A stretch of 64,000 nucleotides of DNA. Origin: Galerina marginata. Taxonomy: Eukaryota; Basidiomycota; Agaricomycetes; Agaricales; Galerinaceae. The stretch covers positions 606,647 through 670,646 of the forward strand of contig JAECYW010000029.1 of NCBI GenBank assembly GCA_023014335.1, given 5' to 3'. Positions 12,657 to 25,226 of the stretch are shown in pieces (the first letter of the stretch is position 1; every line of letters begins with the position of its first letter). The notes under the pieces are model-generated. The model was given only the letters and a program-made list of their open reading frames with translations, was not told where the DNA came from and made no database searches. A program made the translations under genes and the position numbers.

Positions 12657-13430
12657 TCAGTTATCATGTGGAAAGAGCAGTCTGGAAAGAACATACGCTG
12701 CCTTGAAGGATTTGCAGTTCTTCTGGTGTTTTATCAGGTTCCATGCCTGAAACCCACCACCACCGCGGCGCTTGTTAAGTTTAATCGAGCGACCGCATAT
12801 GCAGTCAACTATGTATTTTTCGTAGCTTAAAATCAAGCCGGACCTCTTCAATATGTCCAACTTTGCTTCTCTCTCTTCCTCGGTACAATAAATTCTGGAA
12901 TTTTTTACGTCTCTTTGAGGCTCTGAGTTCCGTATTGGTCGGTCATCGGTAACTGTTTTTACTCGTCTGCCGGAATTGCCACCTAAATCCGCTAGTAACT
13001 TGTTTTCCTCCTCAGGTAGAACTGGTATTTCCCTCTTCTCAGGGTCACTCGACTGAGTAACGGGGTTGGGGCCAAGCGTAGGGGTTCCGGGCTGTAATTT
13101 TGGTGCAGAGATTCGACTCGACCTTCTTGGTAAATTGGACACGTCTCCAAGGTGATCTCCCATTCCACGAACCTCGGTCATCTGCCTTTCGTATGTAGCT
13201 GGGAAGAGGACTTGGGCTTTGAGATTTCTTTTAACCTCGGATAATTGGCATTCTGTCGCACTCTGCCTTGAACTTTGAAGTATATCCATCGTACTTTTCA
13301 TAGCATTTGTTCGCCTAGATGAATAATTTGTTTCAGAAAATTCTCCAGAACTAGAAACAGCTGGGCGGGCTAAAATTTCTTCCTTTTCAATATCCAGAAG
13401 AAAATTAAAATCAGACTTAATCAATGGCAA
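12657..13430 (-). CDS. Hypothetical protein with C-terminal CxC...HxxxC zinc-binding motif
   Basis: An open frame of 257 residues, perhaps the last exon of a longer gene, because the sequence just upstream (13431-13560) could hold an intron. The first two thirds are charged and serine-rich with little structure. The C-terminal 60 residues hold CICGRSIKLNKR, a glycine run, then FQAWNLIKHQKNCK. The Cys-x-Cys and His-x3-Cys could bind one zinc ion. Small C-terminal fingers of this form are common in uncharacterised Agaricomycete proteins and suggest nucleic-acid or protein binding. I cannot name a function. The start at 13430 is the first ATG and is uncertain. Confidence 0.55.
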   Translation of the reverse strand: MPLIKSDFNFLLDIEKEEILARPAVSSSGEFSETNYSSRRTNAMKSTMDILQSSRQSATECQLSEVKRNLKAQVLFPATYERQMTEVRGMGDHLGDVSNLPRRSSRISAPKLQPGTPTLGPNPVTQSSDPEKREIPVLPEEENKLLADLGGNSGRRVKTVTDDRPIRNSEPQRDVKNSRIYCTEEEREAKLDILKRSGLILSYEKYIVDCICGRSIKLNKRRGGGGFQAWNLIKHQKNCKSFKAAYVLSRLLFPHDN

Positions 13431-16400
13431 AAAAAAAGCTGAGACTTACAACTGATAGAGATCCCAATGTGGTAAGGTTTCGTCTCAAGTGGTGATCATT
13501 ATTGGCCGCTATATCGTTCTTGCAATTGGAGACTTCTGCGTTGAGTTAGTTCACGCAGAGCTTTGCCTAGACGATTAAAACTCGCCTCCATATTGAGTCA
13601 ATGTGGCCAATGTTGGGGGGAACACAGCGCGATCAGGGAACACGAATTGAAGCTTAAGTTCCATGAGCGCCATTGCTGCTTCCAATGTGGACATCGAAAT
13701 CTTGAGGAAGGTGTGGCGTTTGGGATGGAGGGAAGTGAGCGAGGACCACCAGTCGGAAACAGGCCTAGCTATATACCTGTAGAACAAAGATCAATTAACA
13801 CAGCAATATTAAGTGACGACTAACTGGAAAAGTGAACAATAACAAGTTGAGTAAATCCCATGGGCGAGTCAACTTCAAGGTTTGTTTTCGGTAGAAATAA
13901 CCAGAATAGGCATACGGTGACGTCGAGATTTGGGCGGAATGGCCTTGGAACTGCAATCTGCGAGGCGGATAAAGACTGACACCCAGAAACGGAAGTAGTA
14001 GCCTTTTTAGAGGGCCCTAATTCGGAATTATAGTATCATCCTGAACAAGGTTGAGCATCGAAGTAAGAAGTATAGGTCTAGCATTGGTAGCAGTCGTCCA
14101 ATGACACGAATCCTGTGCCTCGAGAGGGGTGTTAGATGGATGGAGACGGCCATACAAGTCTCTAAATAATAAGACCTTTCAAACAATAGAACAATCCGAT
14201 CATATTACAAAGTCTGACGAGGTGAAAAGATTACAAGGCGTTGCCATGCGGTCTTATATTTGAACAAACAATCGTTATAATTTGTACCTGTGGCGGCGGT
14301 ATACACGGATCACCGCCAACTCTCACTCTTCAAGCGCGACGCGTCGAGCAGGTGCGCCGTCAGGCAAGCATTGCGATGTTAAGGACTATCCACTAGGATG
14401 TGTTAGTACCACGCCACATGCATGGAGCGTTCAAATTTGCAAGGACAAGCAAACCGGCGAATACAAGCAATATCCAGCAACAAATGCAACAAATTATTGT
14501 CCGCGCAACATGCGGATCGAAGCCTGAACAAAGAAAAGCGTAACCAGCTGAAGGGAAAAAAACCAGTAAAGGAGGTAAAATAAATGTCCACCGGCGCATC
14601 GTAACATACTGCTGCCGAGGCTGCGTGCAATGTGCTCGGTGTCAGCTGCAATGTTCATAGTCTTCAGGACAGCCTTGTTCGAGAGTGAGCGGGGAATCGA
14701 TACTGCTTTACGAACGAGGTACATACCAAAGTCTCCGCGTTGACAACAGCGATAGTGCTCCTCAGGTTCAGAGCGACTAGAACTACGAGGCGGTGGTACG
14801 CATCGGAACCGTTAGTGCTGGAATGGTCCGGACACTGCGAAGTCACTCCAAGGGACAATGCGGATGTCCTTACGGTGGGGGACGGTGTTGAGCGATTGGT
14901 CGTTGAAGACGATCTTGACCTCACAGGGGTGTCTGCGTCAATATCAGTGAGTAGTAATTGTCTCTTGAGACAACGAAGCGGCAATTTTGCATGGGCCGAT
15001 GAGTTTCGATAACGGCGTTGGGAGTGGGATGAGGGCGGCGAAATATTTATGCACTAATATCAACAAGACATTAAGCGCTGATTTGCAACATAAAAAAATC
15101 ATAAATAGAACAAAGAAACGAGTGCATACCATTGATACCAAGGTCCAAGAGGTGAAATTTTCGACATTCAAGAGCTTTCAAAAGCGTCGCGCGTAGGACT
15201 ATGCTAACGACATTTACAGGTAGATATTTCCAATATCCTGTAACTAGGTAGAACGGAAGTGTCAAAGGATGAGCCAAGGGGGAAGGGCAAGGAGGCCGCA
15301 AAGGACGTACCGTTGCATCTATCTGCGCCACTGAAGATCCATATCATGAGGCCTCAAAAGGCGCCAAATCTGTGACACATGTTTCTGAGAGGTCAGAAGA
15401 GATGTAGGGTACGTACTTATGAAGATCAGGGGGAAACAGGCGGCACTTGTATTTGGAACACAGCTCGAAAACCAGGCCTTGCCCGCCATTGAGATTGGAC
15501 GGGCAGTACTTTGTGAGGTGAGGCGTCGATGATCTTGAAATATTCTGCTGTCACCTGGTAAGAGGTCCAGAAACATTGGATTTCTGATGCAACGACGAAG
15601 AGACTTGGTCTCATTTGATAATACTCACAACCTTCTCGTTGAACCTATTGTCGAAGGTGAAGTTACAGGCGGCAAATTAGTCCTTGAAAACAGTCCTCAT
15701 CGATAAGCAGAAGGCTGTGACGGTGAGCAGACTACACAGAGGCGACGGTAGATGGGGGGAGGGAGGACGGGAGTTTTTTGGATGGCGGTTCTTCGCACGG
15801 GCCCATGACATAAGTAAGGGAGGGCTTCCCCGGCCCGCGAAAGATAATCAAGTTGTACCCCCGCGAACCTGGGTCCGCCTCCTCCCCCTTGTTCTAATCC
15901 ACCATCCATTCTTGCCAACTTATTCAGGATCTCTCCACAGCCTCTAGAACTTCTCGGTATGCCCTGGCTCACTCTGTGGGGACGCGATTGTCTTTAATCC
16001 CTCTATTCTTGACATGGCGGATGTGCTTGAAATGCGATACATCGACCGTTCTGTGCGGTCCATCAGGCGGTTGGATCTATTCTTAAATCTCTTATGTTAT
16101 GCCTGTCGACGACTTCCTTTCTTTCTCTGGAGGAACACTACGTATAGACTAGTAGTTTAAACTGTTTAACTATGTTGGTACCTTCAGCGACGAAATTTGC
16201 CCGTCAAACTTGCTACAGCTATCACCTTTATTTCCTGGTCCTCATGCTTTTCGTACCTCCTCTCGTCATATTCGCCTATCCTATTTATGGGTCAAGTTCT
16301 TTGCGACAATTGGTGGATTCGAAGGAGGAATTAGAGGGCCAGGACCAGCTCGCCGATGGCGGTAAATTTTCTTCTACTCAGCTCTTTTTCAGCCTTCCGT

Positions 16401-16884
16401 AATCACTTTATTACTCCTCACCGTCGATCTGTATAGCGGTGTGAAATTCCTCCAATAGCCCTAGGTACAGAGCGCAGGCATTGTTACGCCCCAAGAAAGC
16501 CAAACGTAAGCTAGAGTAGACAGTATAATAAAATGCTGTTTTGTTCCATCTTTCGAATGAAACTTCTTACTATTCCCCTTGTGTTAATAAATGATCTGTG
16601 CGAATTACAATCACAGATGATCACTCTTAAGATTCAGACCAGTGCCGATTTTATTTCCGTCAAACTCACTCAATTTTTGTCTTTTTCTCTAGCGCTCGGG
16701 AGAAAGTCTTTCAAAAAATCTTGACCATACCGAATTCTACTCGGAGTCAAAGACTTCGCATCATCTTTAGACAATGTCAATGCGATATGAGTTTTCAGTG
16801 CATTGACTATCTAGTGCCACTAATATGACTTTCACAAATGACAAAAATATCTTTGCGGGCCTTACTTCCCCTCCCAATCTCTCG
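13431..16884. other. Region without a recognised gene
   Basis: Both strands contain frames of 60-106 codons. A minus-strand frame at 13575-13787 has normal protein-like composition and could be an exon upstream of the zinc-motif gene. Minus-strand frames between 14400 and 15600 contain hydrophobic stretches, but they do not join into a protein I recognise. Confidence 0.35.
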
Positions 16885-19800
16885 CTAAGTGCAGACGACA
16901 ATGCCAATGATCACCGAAAAATACACCGTCAGGAACTGAAGAACCGCTGCGATAAACCTAGGTCCGAAAACCTTCCATACCATTGGGCTTTGGCGGGAGA
17001 TTACACTGCCAGCTGCAGCGCCAAAGACGAGAGCGAGGGAATATACTGTTACCGCCAAGGCGGCGAGCATGGTCTCACGTTTTATCTGCTCGTCCTCTAC
17101 ATCCGACATATCTGTCAAGTCTGTAAGTTGGCCTTGGTTTGGCGGCATACAAGTGTATCGCCGTTTCCAGAAGATAGAGAGTGGCGCAGCGAGTCCAAAT
17201 AAAAACATTGGTCCCGAGGAATTCAGAACAAGGCATATAAACGACCATGGATAACTGACATCCGCAGAGAGAATGAATGCCGCCTTCAACTGTATTGACG
17301 AGATAGTCGTTTGGTGGCCTGTGGTATAAAGCGCATGGAAACCTAAAAGTGCGATGGGTATAACAGCCTCAAATGTGGTGTATATGGGTTTGATGGGGAT
17401 AGGAGAGGTGTTCAGTGACGAGGAAAGTGACGCCTGGAGATGCCGAGCCTCGCTCATTCTGAGTTGAAGGTTAAAGAACGAAAGCAGTGAAATTAAGGAA
17501 AGTGCCAATACCACCTGTCCCGTCAGCTGCATGGACATGTACACCAGCCCAAAGAATAAATTCCAAAAAAAAATGTATGACGTGCCAATGGAATCGATAC
17601 CATGTCTGTGTCGCACCATTCGGCTTTGAGCCTGACTTTCTTCTTCCTTTCCAGTAAATTCAGAGGACCGCCGAGTTTGAGCGTCTAGGTAGTACCAATA
17701 AACGCCACCCCCGAGGCATATCCACAGGAACGCCGCTCTCCCAATCCAAGACCGCGCTTCACGCATAGCGGCTGACCACCCATTCCCCAACACCAACGCC
17801 GAATCTGCCCACTCAATTACCCAGCCTACTGCGCCAGCAACGAGCGCCGGTCCAAGAAACACGAAATGGCGTATGTTCGCCATACTCGGATCTGCACCAG
17901 GGACCTTCAAGAACTGAGTGGCCACCCACGGAATAAGCACAGCTGCTGGTATGGCGAGATAGCGCATAACTGCCGGCGACAGCTGCTCTGAGGCCGACAC
18001 AAAAAATGTAACATCACAAAACGGGTATTGTTCCTCCCGACAAACAGTGCTGAATGCCATAAGCCTAATGCATACGGCGAAGAGGAGCGAGTACCCGAGG
18101 ATTTGATTTCGGAGGTGTTTGTTTGGGGTGGAAAAGCCGGTAAATAGATATGGTGCGATAGAAGTGATCAAAAGGATGAGGACGAGACGATCTTCCCAGA
18201 TCGTGAATGGCTTTGAGAGGAGAGCGACGGAGTGTAGGAAAGGAATTATAAAAGGTAGTTTGAGGCTCTCGGTGGTAACTACTGAGGGAGAGGAAATAAT
18301 TACGGAACCAGAGGATGATATGGCAGCGAAGAGTAAGCCTTTATCGAAGATATGGAACCCAGGCATGAATTCACCGAAATAAGAACAAACCGCAAGACCG
18401 ACAAATACACCTCCGCCGGCTCCGCGTAAAGCTAGTATCAGCACTTGCTCCATCCAGGCGTCGACTGGGTTCTTCGAATCTGCAAGCCCGGCATAGATCG
18501 TCCATGACGCGCATAAGCTAGTACCCATCACCAATAGCCCTAGGCCCATCATGAGAGGATTAAATTGGGTCCACACTGCGCGACAAGTTGCCAGTGCTAG
18601 GCGGTTAAAGTCATTGAAGTCTATGAGTGTCTGTGAACGTGGGTCGGTTAATATTGCTGCTGTATGAACTCTCCGAAATCCTGTTTGTAAATTCGGCCAG
18701 GCTTCATCGAGCTCGCCCCCAGCTCTCGGACTGGAGCGGTAGGTCTCTAGGTATCCCTGAATTTGCTCGGTGTTAGCTTGAAGCGCCATATTAAGGACCC
18801 TTTTCCCGTCCCTTGAGATGCGCCAAAAGAGTTCAGGAATAACAGAGCCGAGATTGCTGTAAGGAATCGGCACCCCAAGGAGCAGGGAGAGTGTGGGCAG
18901 AATATCGATCTGTTGCACTGTTCGATAAGGGACCTTGGAGCCTGGAAAACTCGCAAATTCTAGCAGCGCGGGAGGCGGGTTGGACGATGAGTCGCTCAAA
19001 GGTGTGCTGTGACTGTATACCCACATCGCAGAAGACGTTTCGAGGATACTGTCTCCTCCATGGTTTCCAGATCGGTCCATGCCATGATCACCCAAAACGA
19101 CGAGTAGCGTATCCTCCTCGAGCCGCTGAACTATCTGGGTAAGAACTTCGTTCATTTGCTCCAATTTGGCTTTCATGCGTTGGTGATCTGAACCAACTCG
19201 GTGGCCTGCATGATCAACGCCAAGGAAATGTCCGATAAGCAAGTCAAACGGATGCGATGGGTCGCTTAAAAGTGGGAAGAGGTGTTCGACGATACCATTA
19301 TCGACGGTATGGAGGTCATCGGCATTGAAAGGGTCGTAAGCGAAGGTCATATTCGGTTCAAATGTATTGGGAAACACGGAAATCCAAGTATTGTCACCCA
19401 TGAATGCCAACTTCCTTTCAACAATCGTAAGTATCACGAAATATATAAAAAAATCGAACCCACTTTCTTGCCAGCCCTTTTGAGCTGGCTCAAGAAAGAA
19501 TCCTCGGCGATGGGTGAGCCTCCAAAGCTGTTGACCACATCACCAAATGTTGGAAGCGAACCGGTCATAATGGACTTGATGCGCTGTTGCGTGATAGTCG
19601 GAGGATCGGCATACGCGTTGAAGATGAAAGAGCGTGTTGGGTACTTCGCCGTAAGCTCGGAAGGTAGTGTCAATATGCTGTGGTGGAAGGGAGACTGTGG
19701 TGTGGGCGGGTTGGGTGCGATGAAGTCAAAGCGCAAAGAGTCGATGATCAGCAAGATCGCCCGCTTATGAGTAGCTCGTACCCCACAGTTCGTCTTGACG

Positions 19801-19919
19801 CATGTCGATGTATTAGAGAACGCCAATCTTGGCTGGAAAAAGCCTTTACCAAAAAGATAGATTCCGACGCCATGAAGAAGAAAGAGCCAAAGGAGAAGGC
19901 CAAGACGTGAGGCCAACAT
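16885..19919 (-). CDS. GPI13: GPI ethanolamine-phosphate transferase 3 (PIG-O / Gpi13)
   Basis: Two exons, 19464-19919 and 16885-19410, join in phase across an intron of 53 nt, giving 993 residues, a normal length for this family. The enzyme adds ethanolamine phosphate to the third mannose of the GPI anchor in the endoplasmic reticulum membrane, the group later joined to proteins. After an N-terminal membrane segment (about residues 7-25) comes an alkaline-phosphatase-type domain. Metal and catalytic residues are visible: D60 in IIDSLRFDF, the Thr in DPPTITQQR (about 108-110), D218 and H222 in GVDHAGHR, D260 and H261 in GDHGMD, and H269 in GNHGG. The C-terminal half carries many membrane spans, ending with KVFGPRF. 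The frame is intact. It is a housekeeping gene and the only clearly essential gene in this window. Confidence 0.96.
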
Positions 19920-22300
19920 GAAACAGAGAGTGTACGATGGTGCTAGCCGAGGTCCTCAGTAAAATTATGAAATTACGACGCTCACACGCCTAAGATTTCG
20001 TGTCAATTGAGGGTGATGTCATTGGAAAAATGAAGGCGCAGAAAGTCCCATCGAGGACGGTTGAGGAAGAGGGGACTCGGAGCACCGTGAATAGATTCAG
20101 ATATCAGCCGCCAAGCAATAATAGCATCCGTGTTGGGCGAGGCATATTAACATAGCATTGTCTCAGGCCAGATGATCGGTAGGAACCAAAGGTTTACCCG
20201 TAGGGAAAGATCCTTGGGATTCAATCTGATAAAGAGTGAATGAAGCTCATATTCCGAAACACTTCAGTTATAAATTTGAACGATCCAGAAAATCGCTCAC
20301 GAGGTTGAAATTCGGGCATCTTTCGAATTCGCCGTCTCCGATGCCGGTTTTCAGGTGGCGTGCTGTAAGTCGTCGGGTAAACATAAAAATACTGAACAAA
20401 CTGGCATGGATGGAGACGAATAGTTCGTACTTGGCAGGGGTGACACCCGCTTATCGTTGGTTCTCAATAGTAAAAAATCATTTCCGCGGACTTGGTGAAC
20501 CGTTCGAATGCGCAGCCGCTATCAAAGGCAATTCGTCGAAGATCTGAAGGCTACATAGCTGACGATTTCATTAACGACCTGTGTCATGGGAGTATGTGTT
20601 GTGAGAGTAAATGGGTCGTATATGGCCCACACTTACCAACTGGCGGCAGTATATTCATCCTGGAAATCAAATAAAATCTGAGATGGTGGAGATGCTGGCA
20701 CGAGGAAGAGAATCCAAAGAAGCGTGCGCTGGCCAGTCAAGATAGGGATACTAATTTCCAATTATCACGTACCGAACGAACATTGCTGATATCCACAATG
20801 CATTAGGATGTAGGAACATGGGAACAAAGATATCAAGGCTCGCCTTGAAATCGAGAGATCATCAACTCACATTACATCCATCCTCTGATGGCTGGAGGAG
20901 GAATAGAAAGTGGAAACGTCACCCGCGAGCGGCTTCATTTCGATTGAACATCATAATATACGGAACAAAGAGGTGGATGGGGCGACAACTTGACAAGGTC
21001 GAGATAGCGACGAGAATTCAGACTTGACGAAGACAGGCCGAGATGGACTTAGGCGACAGATGTCAACTGAAAGTGATTTATAATGGCAGAATCGATGTGG
21101 CTCCAGATGGTAAATCCACTTTATTAAATGCACGATGGTGACAGAGACATCGTGTATGAATTATAGACTAAAAGCGACTGGCATGTGTTATCAGGTCGAT
21201 GGAGGAAAAATAACAATATACATGAGCCTAGTGTTTCGAATAATGGCCAACGCTTCTGAATGCAACATTCATGGTGGATAGACCTTGACGGCGCCATCAG
21301 TTAACTCCACAGACAACAGTCTAATTAACATTTCAACGTACTGAAAAGTACGCTCTGAAGCCCATCCCGATTTTGCAATGTTTAGTCCAGCGAAAAGGGC
21401 TGGTTGGAGTTGATGAGCCAAGTAACACCGGCCATTGAGCGACAACCTGCTGCACTGCACAATGTATAGCGCCTAACGAAGAAAAGCAACAGAAACCAAG
21501 TAAGTAAAAATGTACCAAAAGAACCGCGGAACTAGCGCACCTGGGTAATATCGAAGGCCATCCATCACCACGAGTATGAGTACCACTCGAGAGGATAGGG
21601 CTCGTAAGACGCGGGGCGCGGGCCTTGGCAGGTCTCCAGGACAAAGGACAGAAAGAGGTCCATGAATCGCCGTAATAATAGGTGCAAAGTAACTGATTAT
21701 CGAAATTCTTTCACCGGAAGGAAGGGAGGTAATATATATTACTGACCTGCTCTAGATCTCCGAAAGCTGCCGTTGACCTGAGCGAAAATATGGCCACACG
21801 AGTGCGTCTGTGAATCTCAGGAGGTACGATGGTGACTCCACCCTCTACCTACAGACATTGTATGCGAAGAATGAATGAATCTGGAGGAGGTACGGTATCA
21901 TGTCAGTTTATGAGAATTTGCCAATTAAACAGGCCATACCGTTAACTCGAGCAGTGCACTACGAGTACACACCAGAGAAAGAATACTCAATAGTATTTAG
22001 CGCGGGGGCAGCGTCGTGCGGTCGACGTTGAAGTGAGGATTCATGTTGACGAACTGTGGGAAGGAGCGGGAGGGAGTGAAGAAACGAAACCAACCACGAC
22101 ACTGACAATAACATGACACGTAATCTTTTCCCGCGCCAGGACCAGCTACCCATTTAGGCGGTGAGGAATGGATTCAGTCTTCGTGAATTACGATGGTATA
22201 CTACCGTAGCTCAAATTCTCTGATCTAACACTGAATGTACACATTCCATTGCTGAATGACTTACAGCATGACTAAGTGCAGAAGATGAAATCATTATTAA
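19920..22300. other. Region without a recognised gene
   Basis: Frames are short (60-103 codons). One minus-strand frame at 21333-21644 has a hydrophobic stretch in the middle, but I could not build a supported gene from it. Confidence 0.35.
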
Positions 22301-24710
22301 TCAAACCAAGTTTTGTATTTCCGCTTGATAGGTCGCCAGGACCTCTTTCCTGCGAGGTAAGCCCTTCTCTCCATACGTAAATGGTTTAGCAAGCGACGCG
22401 ATTATAACTCGCTGTAGAAGAAATATTACTAGCGATAATGTGATAAAACAAAAGTTGACTCCTACCTCCCTCGTTAATTTCCCTGCGTCCGGGGCCATAT
22501 CATTGTAACGCTCAAGGGTAGGCCTATGTGTTTAGGATCTAGGTATCGCGTAAAAAGTGAAAAAAGTGAGACTTGCCAGACTCTATCTATATATGAATTA
22601 ATTTCCTCTATGTTCGAGAGGTCGGCATAAGCTTTAATCGGCTCGATTATTGCGCCAAAGGCTACTGAGTCGTCCACCGGGAGGCGGAGTACAACCGCGC
22701 CAGCAATTAGTGGGTCCATCATTAAAACCCGGGCTAAAATTCAATATAAACAGGGCGAGAGACAGTTATCACCCACTTACCCAGGGCCACAACGTTGATC
22801 TGTAAGGCTTTAAGCATAGACCTCTTTCGTACGAGAAGTTGGCGGGTTTTACCTTAGGACCTGGACCAATAGATTCTTGATCCGCAATTCGACAAACATA
22901 CCTCCAGAAACCCGGTAATGTTGGGTGTGGCTCCAGTAAATCCCCGGTAAAAAAGGAAGGAAGATTGTCGAACTCTCCATTTGCTCTCGTTGGCTTATGT
23001 ATTGGGCTAGTCTATAATTTAATACGTTAATTCTTGCTTTGTGATAAACAGTAGAGAAACGTACCTTTAAAACGAGCTCTACCGTATGTTCACCGGGTTC
23101 CTCTCGAAATCCCGGATGGACAAGGGAATAGAATGAAAACCATTCCCAATTCATTCCCGTCTTTCCTGTGACTACTTCAAGTAATGTAGCAGTTAACGGG
23201 TAAAAAATGCGTACCTGGAAACACTGCGTTCAGGAGACCACCTTCGGAGCTATATAATTGTCAGTAATTGAAGGGAATTGTTTATTTTAAAAGGCATACG
23301 AGCCAAAGAGGGTAAAAAGATTTACGCCGCTCTCTGCGAGTTTGTCACCTACCAACTTTGGAAGAGGTCCACCCCCGAACATCTAGGAGAGAAATTCAAG
23401 CTGAGAGTGTTTTGAAAGTTATCGAAATATCTTACGACTCCTTCAAGTTTCGCAAGTGTTTGAACTTTATCGGGATCCTGCGACCAAAGCTATCAGATTT
23501 GTAAGCCCAAACGCCTGGAGTAGTACGAATCGGTGGAGCGTACGCTTAGGAATGGCTGGAGAATAAAGCCATAGGTAGATCCTGTAGCGATCATACTTTT
23601 CCAAACATTATGCGGATTAGGTAGACTCGGCGGTGATGCCGGTTGAAGTCCAGAAATAACAAGTCCACTGGATGCCTGCGGAATGTGAGTTTGAATCTGT
23701 ATAAAAACGAAAGGAAACGTACAGTAAATAGTGCTTGCATCACTCCTGATGCGCCAGCCATCGGAATTGAAGGTGTCGACAGTATTTGACCGCAGATGTC
23801 ACGTTCGCCGTACCCTGGGCTGATTATCGACCTTCAGTTATTTTATTTTCAAATGGCGTACGTACATGGTTGCCATAGTGCAGTGTGAACCATCTTATGA
23901 GTCCAAGGGTTCAGTTCCGGTAGGGCTGTTGATCCTGATGCGAGCAGTTACCACAAATAGGGAGGAGAGTGATAAGGGACAAACCTGAAGAGTGAAGCAC
24001 GATGCACAGAGAGTTTAAATCGTAAGACACGGTCGGAGGAGCTTCAACAGAATTTGCCTCTGCGAAAAGCGTCGCCCATGGAGGAATATGAGACACCGTA
24101 ACGTCAACAGCTGGATCGTCGCAGGCTTGCTGAAGTCGCTCATTTAATTCTTTGTCATCCCGGTTCGTAAGAATATGTGATACACCACTCTTGACGATAA
24201 GATGGTGCAGTGCGACATCGGGTAGTCGATTAGATATGAGAAAGATCGGAAACCCAGCGCGTAATATGCCAACGAGCGCGAGGATATAGGTTAACGTATC
24301 TGAAATATGAGGAATCTCGGTTGATATGCGTCGGCGAAGAAGGAGTAGGGTTTACCTGACGATGAGTATAATCCCACTAATGGCTTCGGAACGGCATCCT
24401 TCCTAGTGGCCAGACTTGTCGAAATCGAGTTTGCAATGCGGTGAATAGCGAGAACGACATCTCCCCATAGCAAATGCTTATTCTCATTTGTGGCCTCGTC
24501 GTAGTACACGAAAAAAGGGTGATTCTTGCTATGTCTGGAATGCCAGTCATAAACATCCGGAACGCTGAGGAAGTTGTTTATCGGCGGCGGCTTAAACGTC
24601 TTGCTATTGACACCCTGAGCGGAGGTCGGGTATGGCATATCTAGGAGTGGGCCCATGATGAAAGAAAGCCGCTGTAACCGCGATCTCGGGGGAGCGGCCT
24701 CAACGTTCAA
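22301..24710 (-). CDS. Adenylate-forming enzyme (AMP-binding, ANL superfamily), stand-alone
   Basis: A multi-exon gene of roughly 560 residues. Exon 1 is 24356-24710 and exon 2 is 23985-24299; further short exons follow to the stop at 22301. Exon 1 carries the family N-terminus (VYDWHSRHSKNHPFFVYYDE). The ATP loop reads SSGSTALPELNPW, where the usual Lys of the SGTTGxPK loop is replaced by Glu. Later exons read FGGGPLPK, the YSSEGG aromatic/Ser/Glu segment, and HPTLPGFW. The C-terminal lobe ends with KPFTYGEKGLPRR, which should hold the catalytic Lys. No carrier-protein or reductase domain follows, unlike the fungal adenylate-forming reductases it resembles. It probably activates a carboxylic acid as an AMP ester; the substrate is unknown. 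The next gene on the same strand is a P450. An alternative start is the ATG at about 24656. Confidence 0.85.
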
Positions 24711-25226
24711 GCTTCACTCAAGTTACTTCTAAGAGTCACCAGTTTTTCGGTAACATCCGATTTGGTGTGTGGGAATAAGATTTGCTATGGGCGCTTCTCG
24801 TGGTACGTTTATGCCTAACTCGTCCTTCCGGTTTCAAGTTTTATTAAACGGAAGCCAGGAACATCTCTGCGAACCAATCCCGAAATATTATCGGAACGGC
24901 TTCGGGTGCAACGGCGTGTACTAAGATTAAGGCGTGTGGTTTTCCGGCAATACATGGTACCGACCCCAAGGCATCCTCGGAATTTGTTTCTATTTAGATC
25001 TGTGGAGCGGTACAGAAAGAGCACAGTAAGAGTTAACAATGCCGCCCATTTGACTTATCTGAGAGAGTTGCCAAACGAGAAAGCAATTCATCGGAGATAC
25101 CGTGTTTAGCACACTCATAGAAGGTCCATTGGGACAATGCTCGGCGTCGGGCACTGCTCGCGGGTAACAAAGGCTTTAATAAATATATTTCGACTATACC
25201 TTGTTATTCTACCTGAAATACGCATA
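24711..25226. other. Spacer between ligase and P450 genes
   Basis: This holds the 3' flank of the P450 gene and the promoter of the ligase gene, both on the minus strand. I see no further gene. Confidence 0.5.

Noticed and set aside
13800..15700. Possible pheromone-receptor or other seven-helix receptor gene on the minus strand
   Set aside because: Hydrophobic stretches occur, but no family motif and no consistent exon chain could be found.
18119..19770. Plus-strand frames over the PIG-O gene (87 and 162 codons)
   Set aside because: They are antisense shadows of the strongly supported minus-strand gene.
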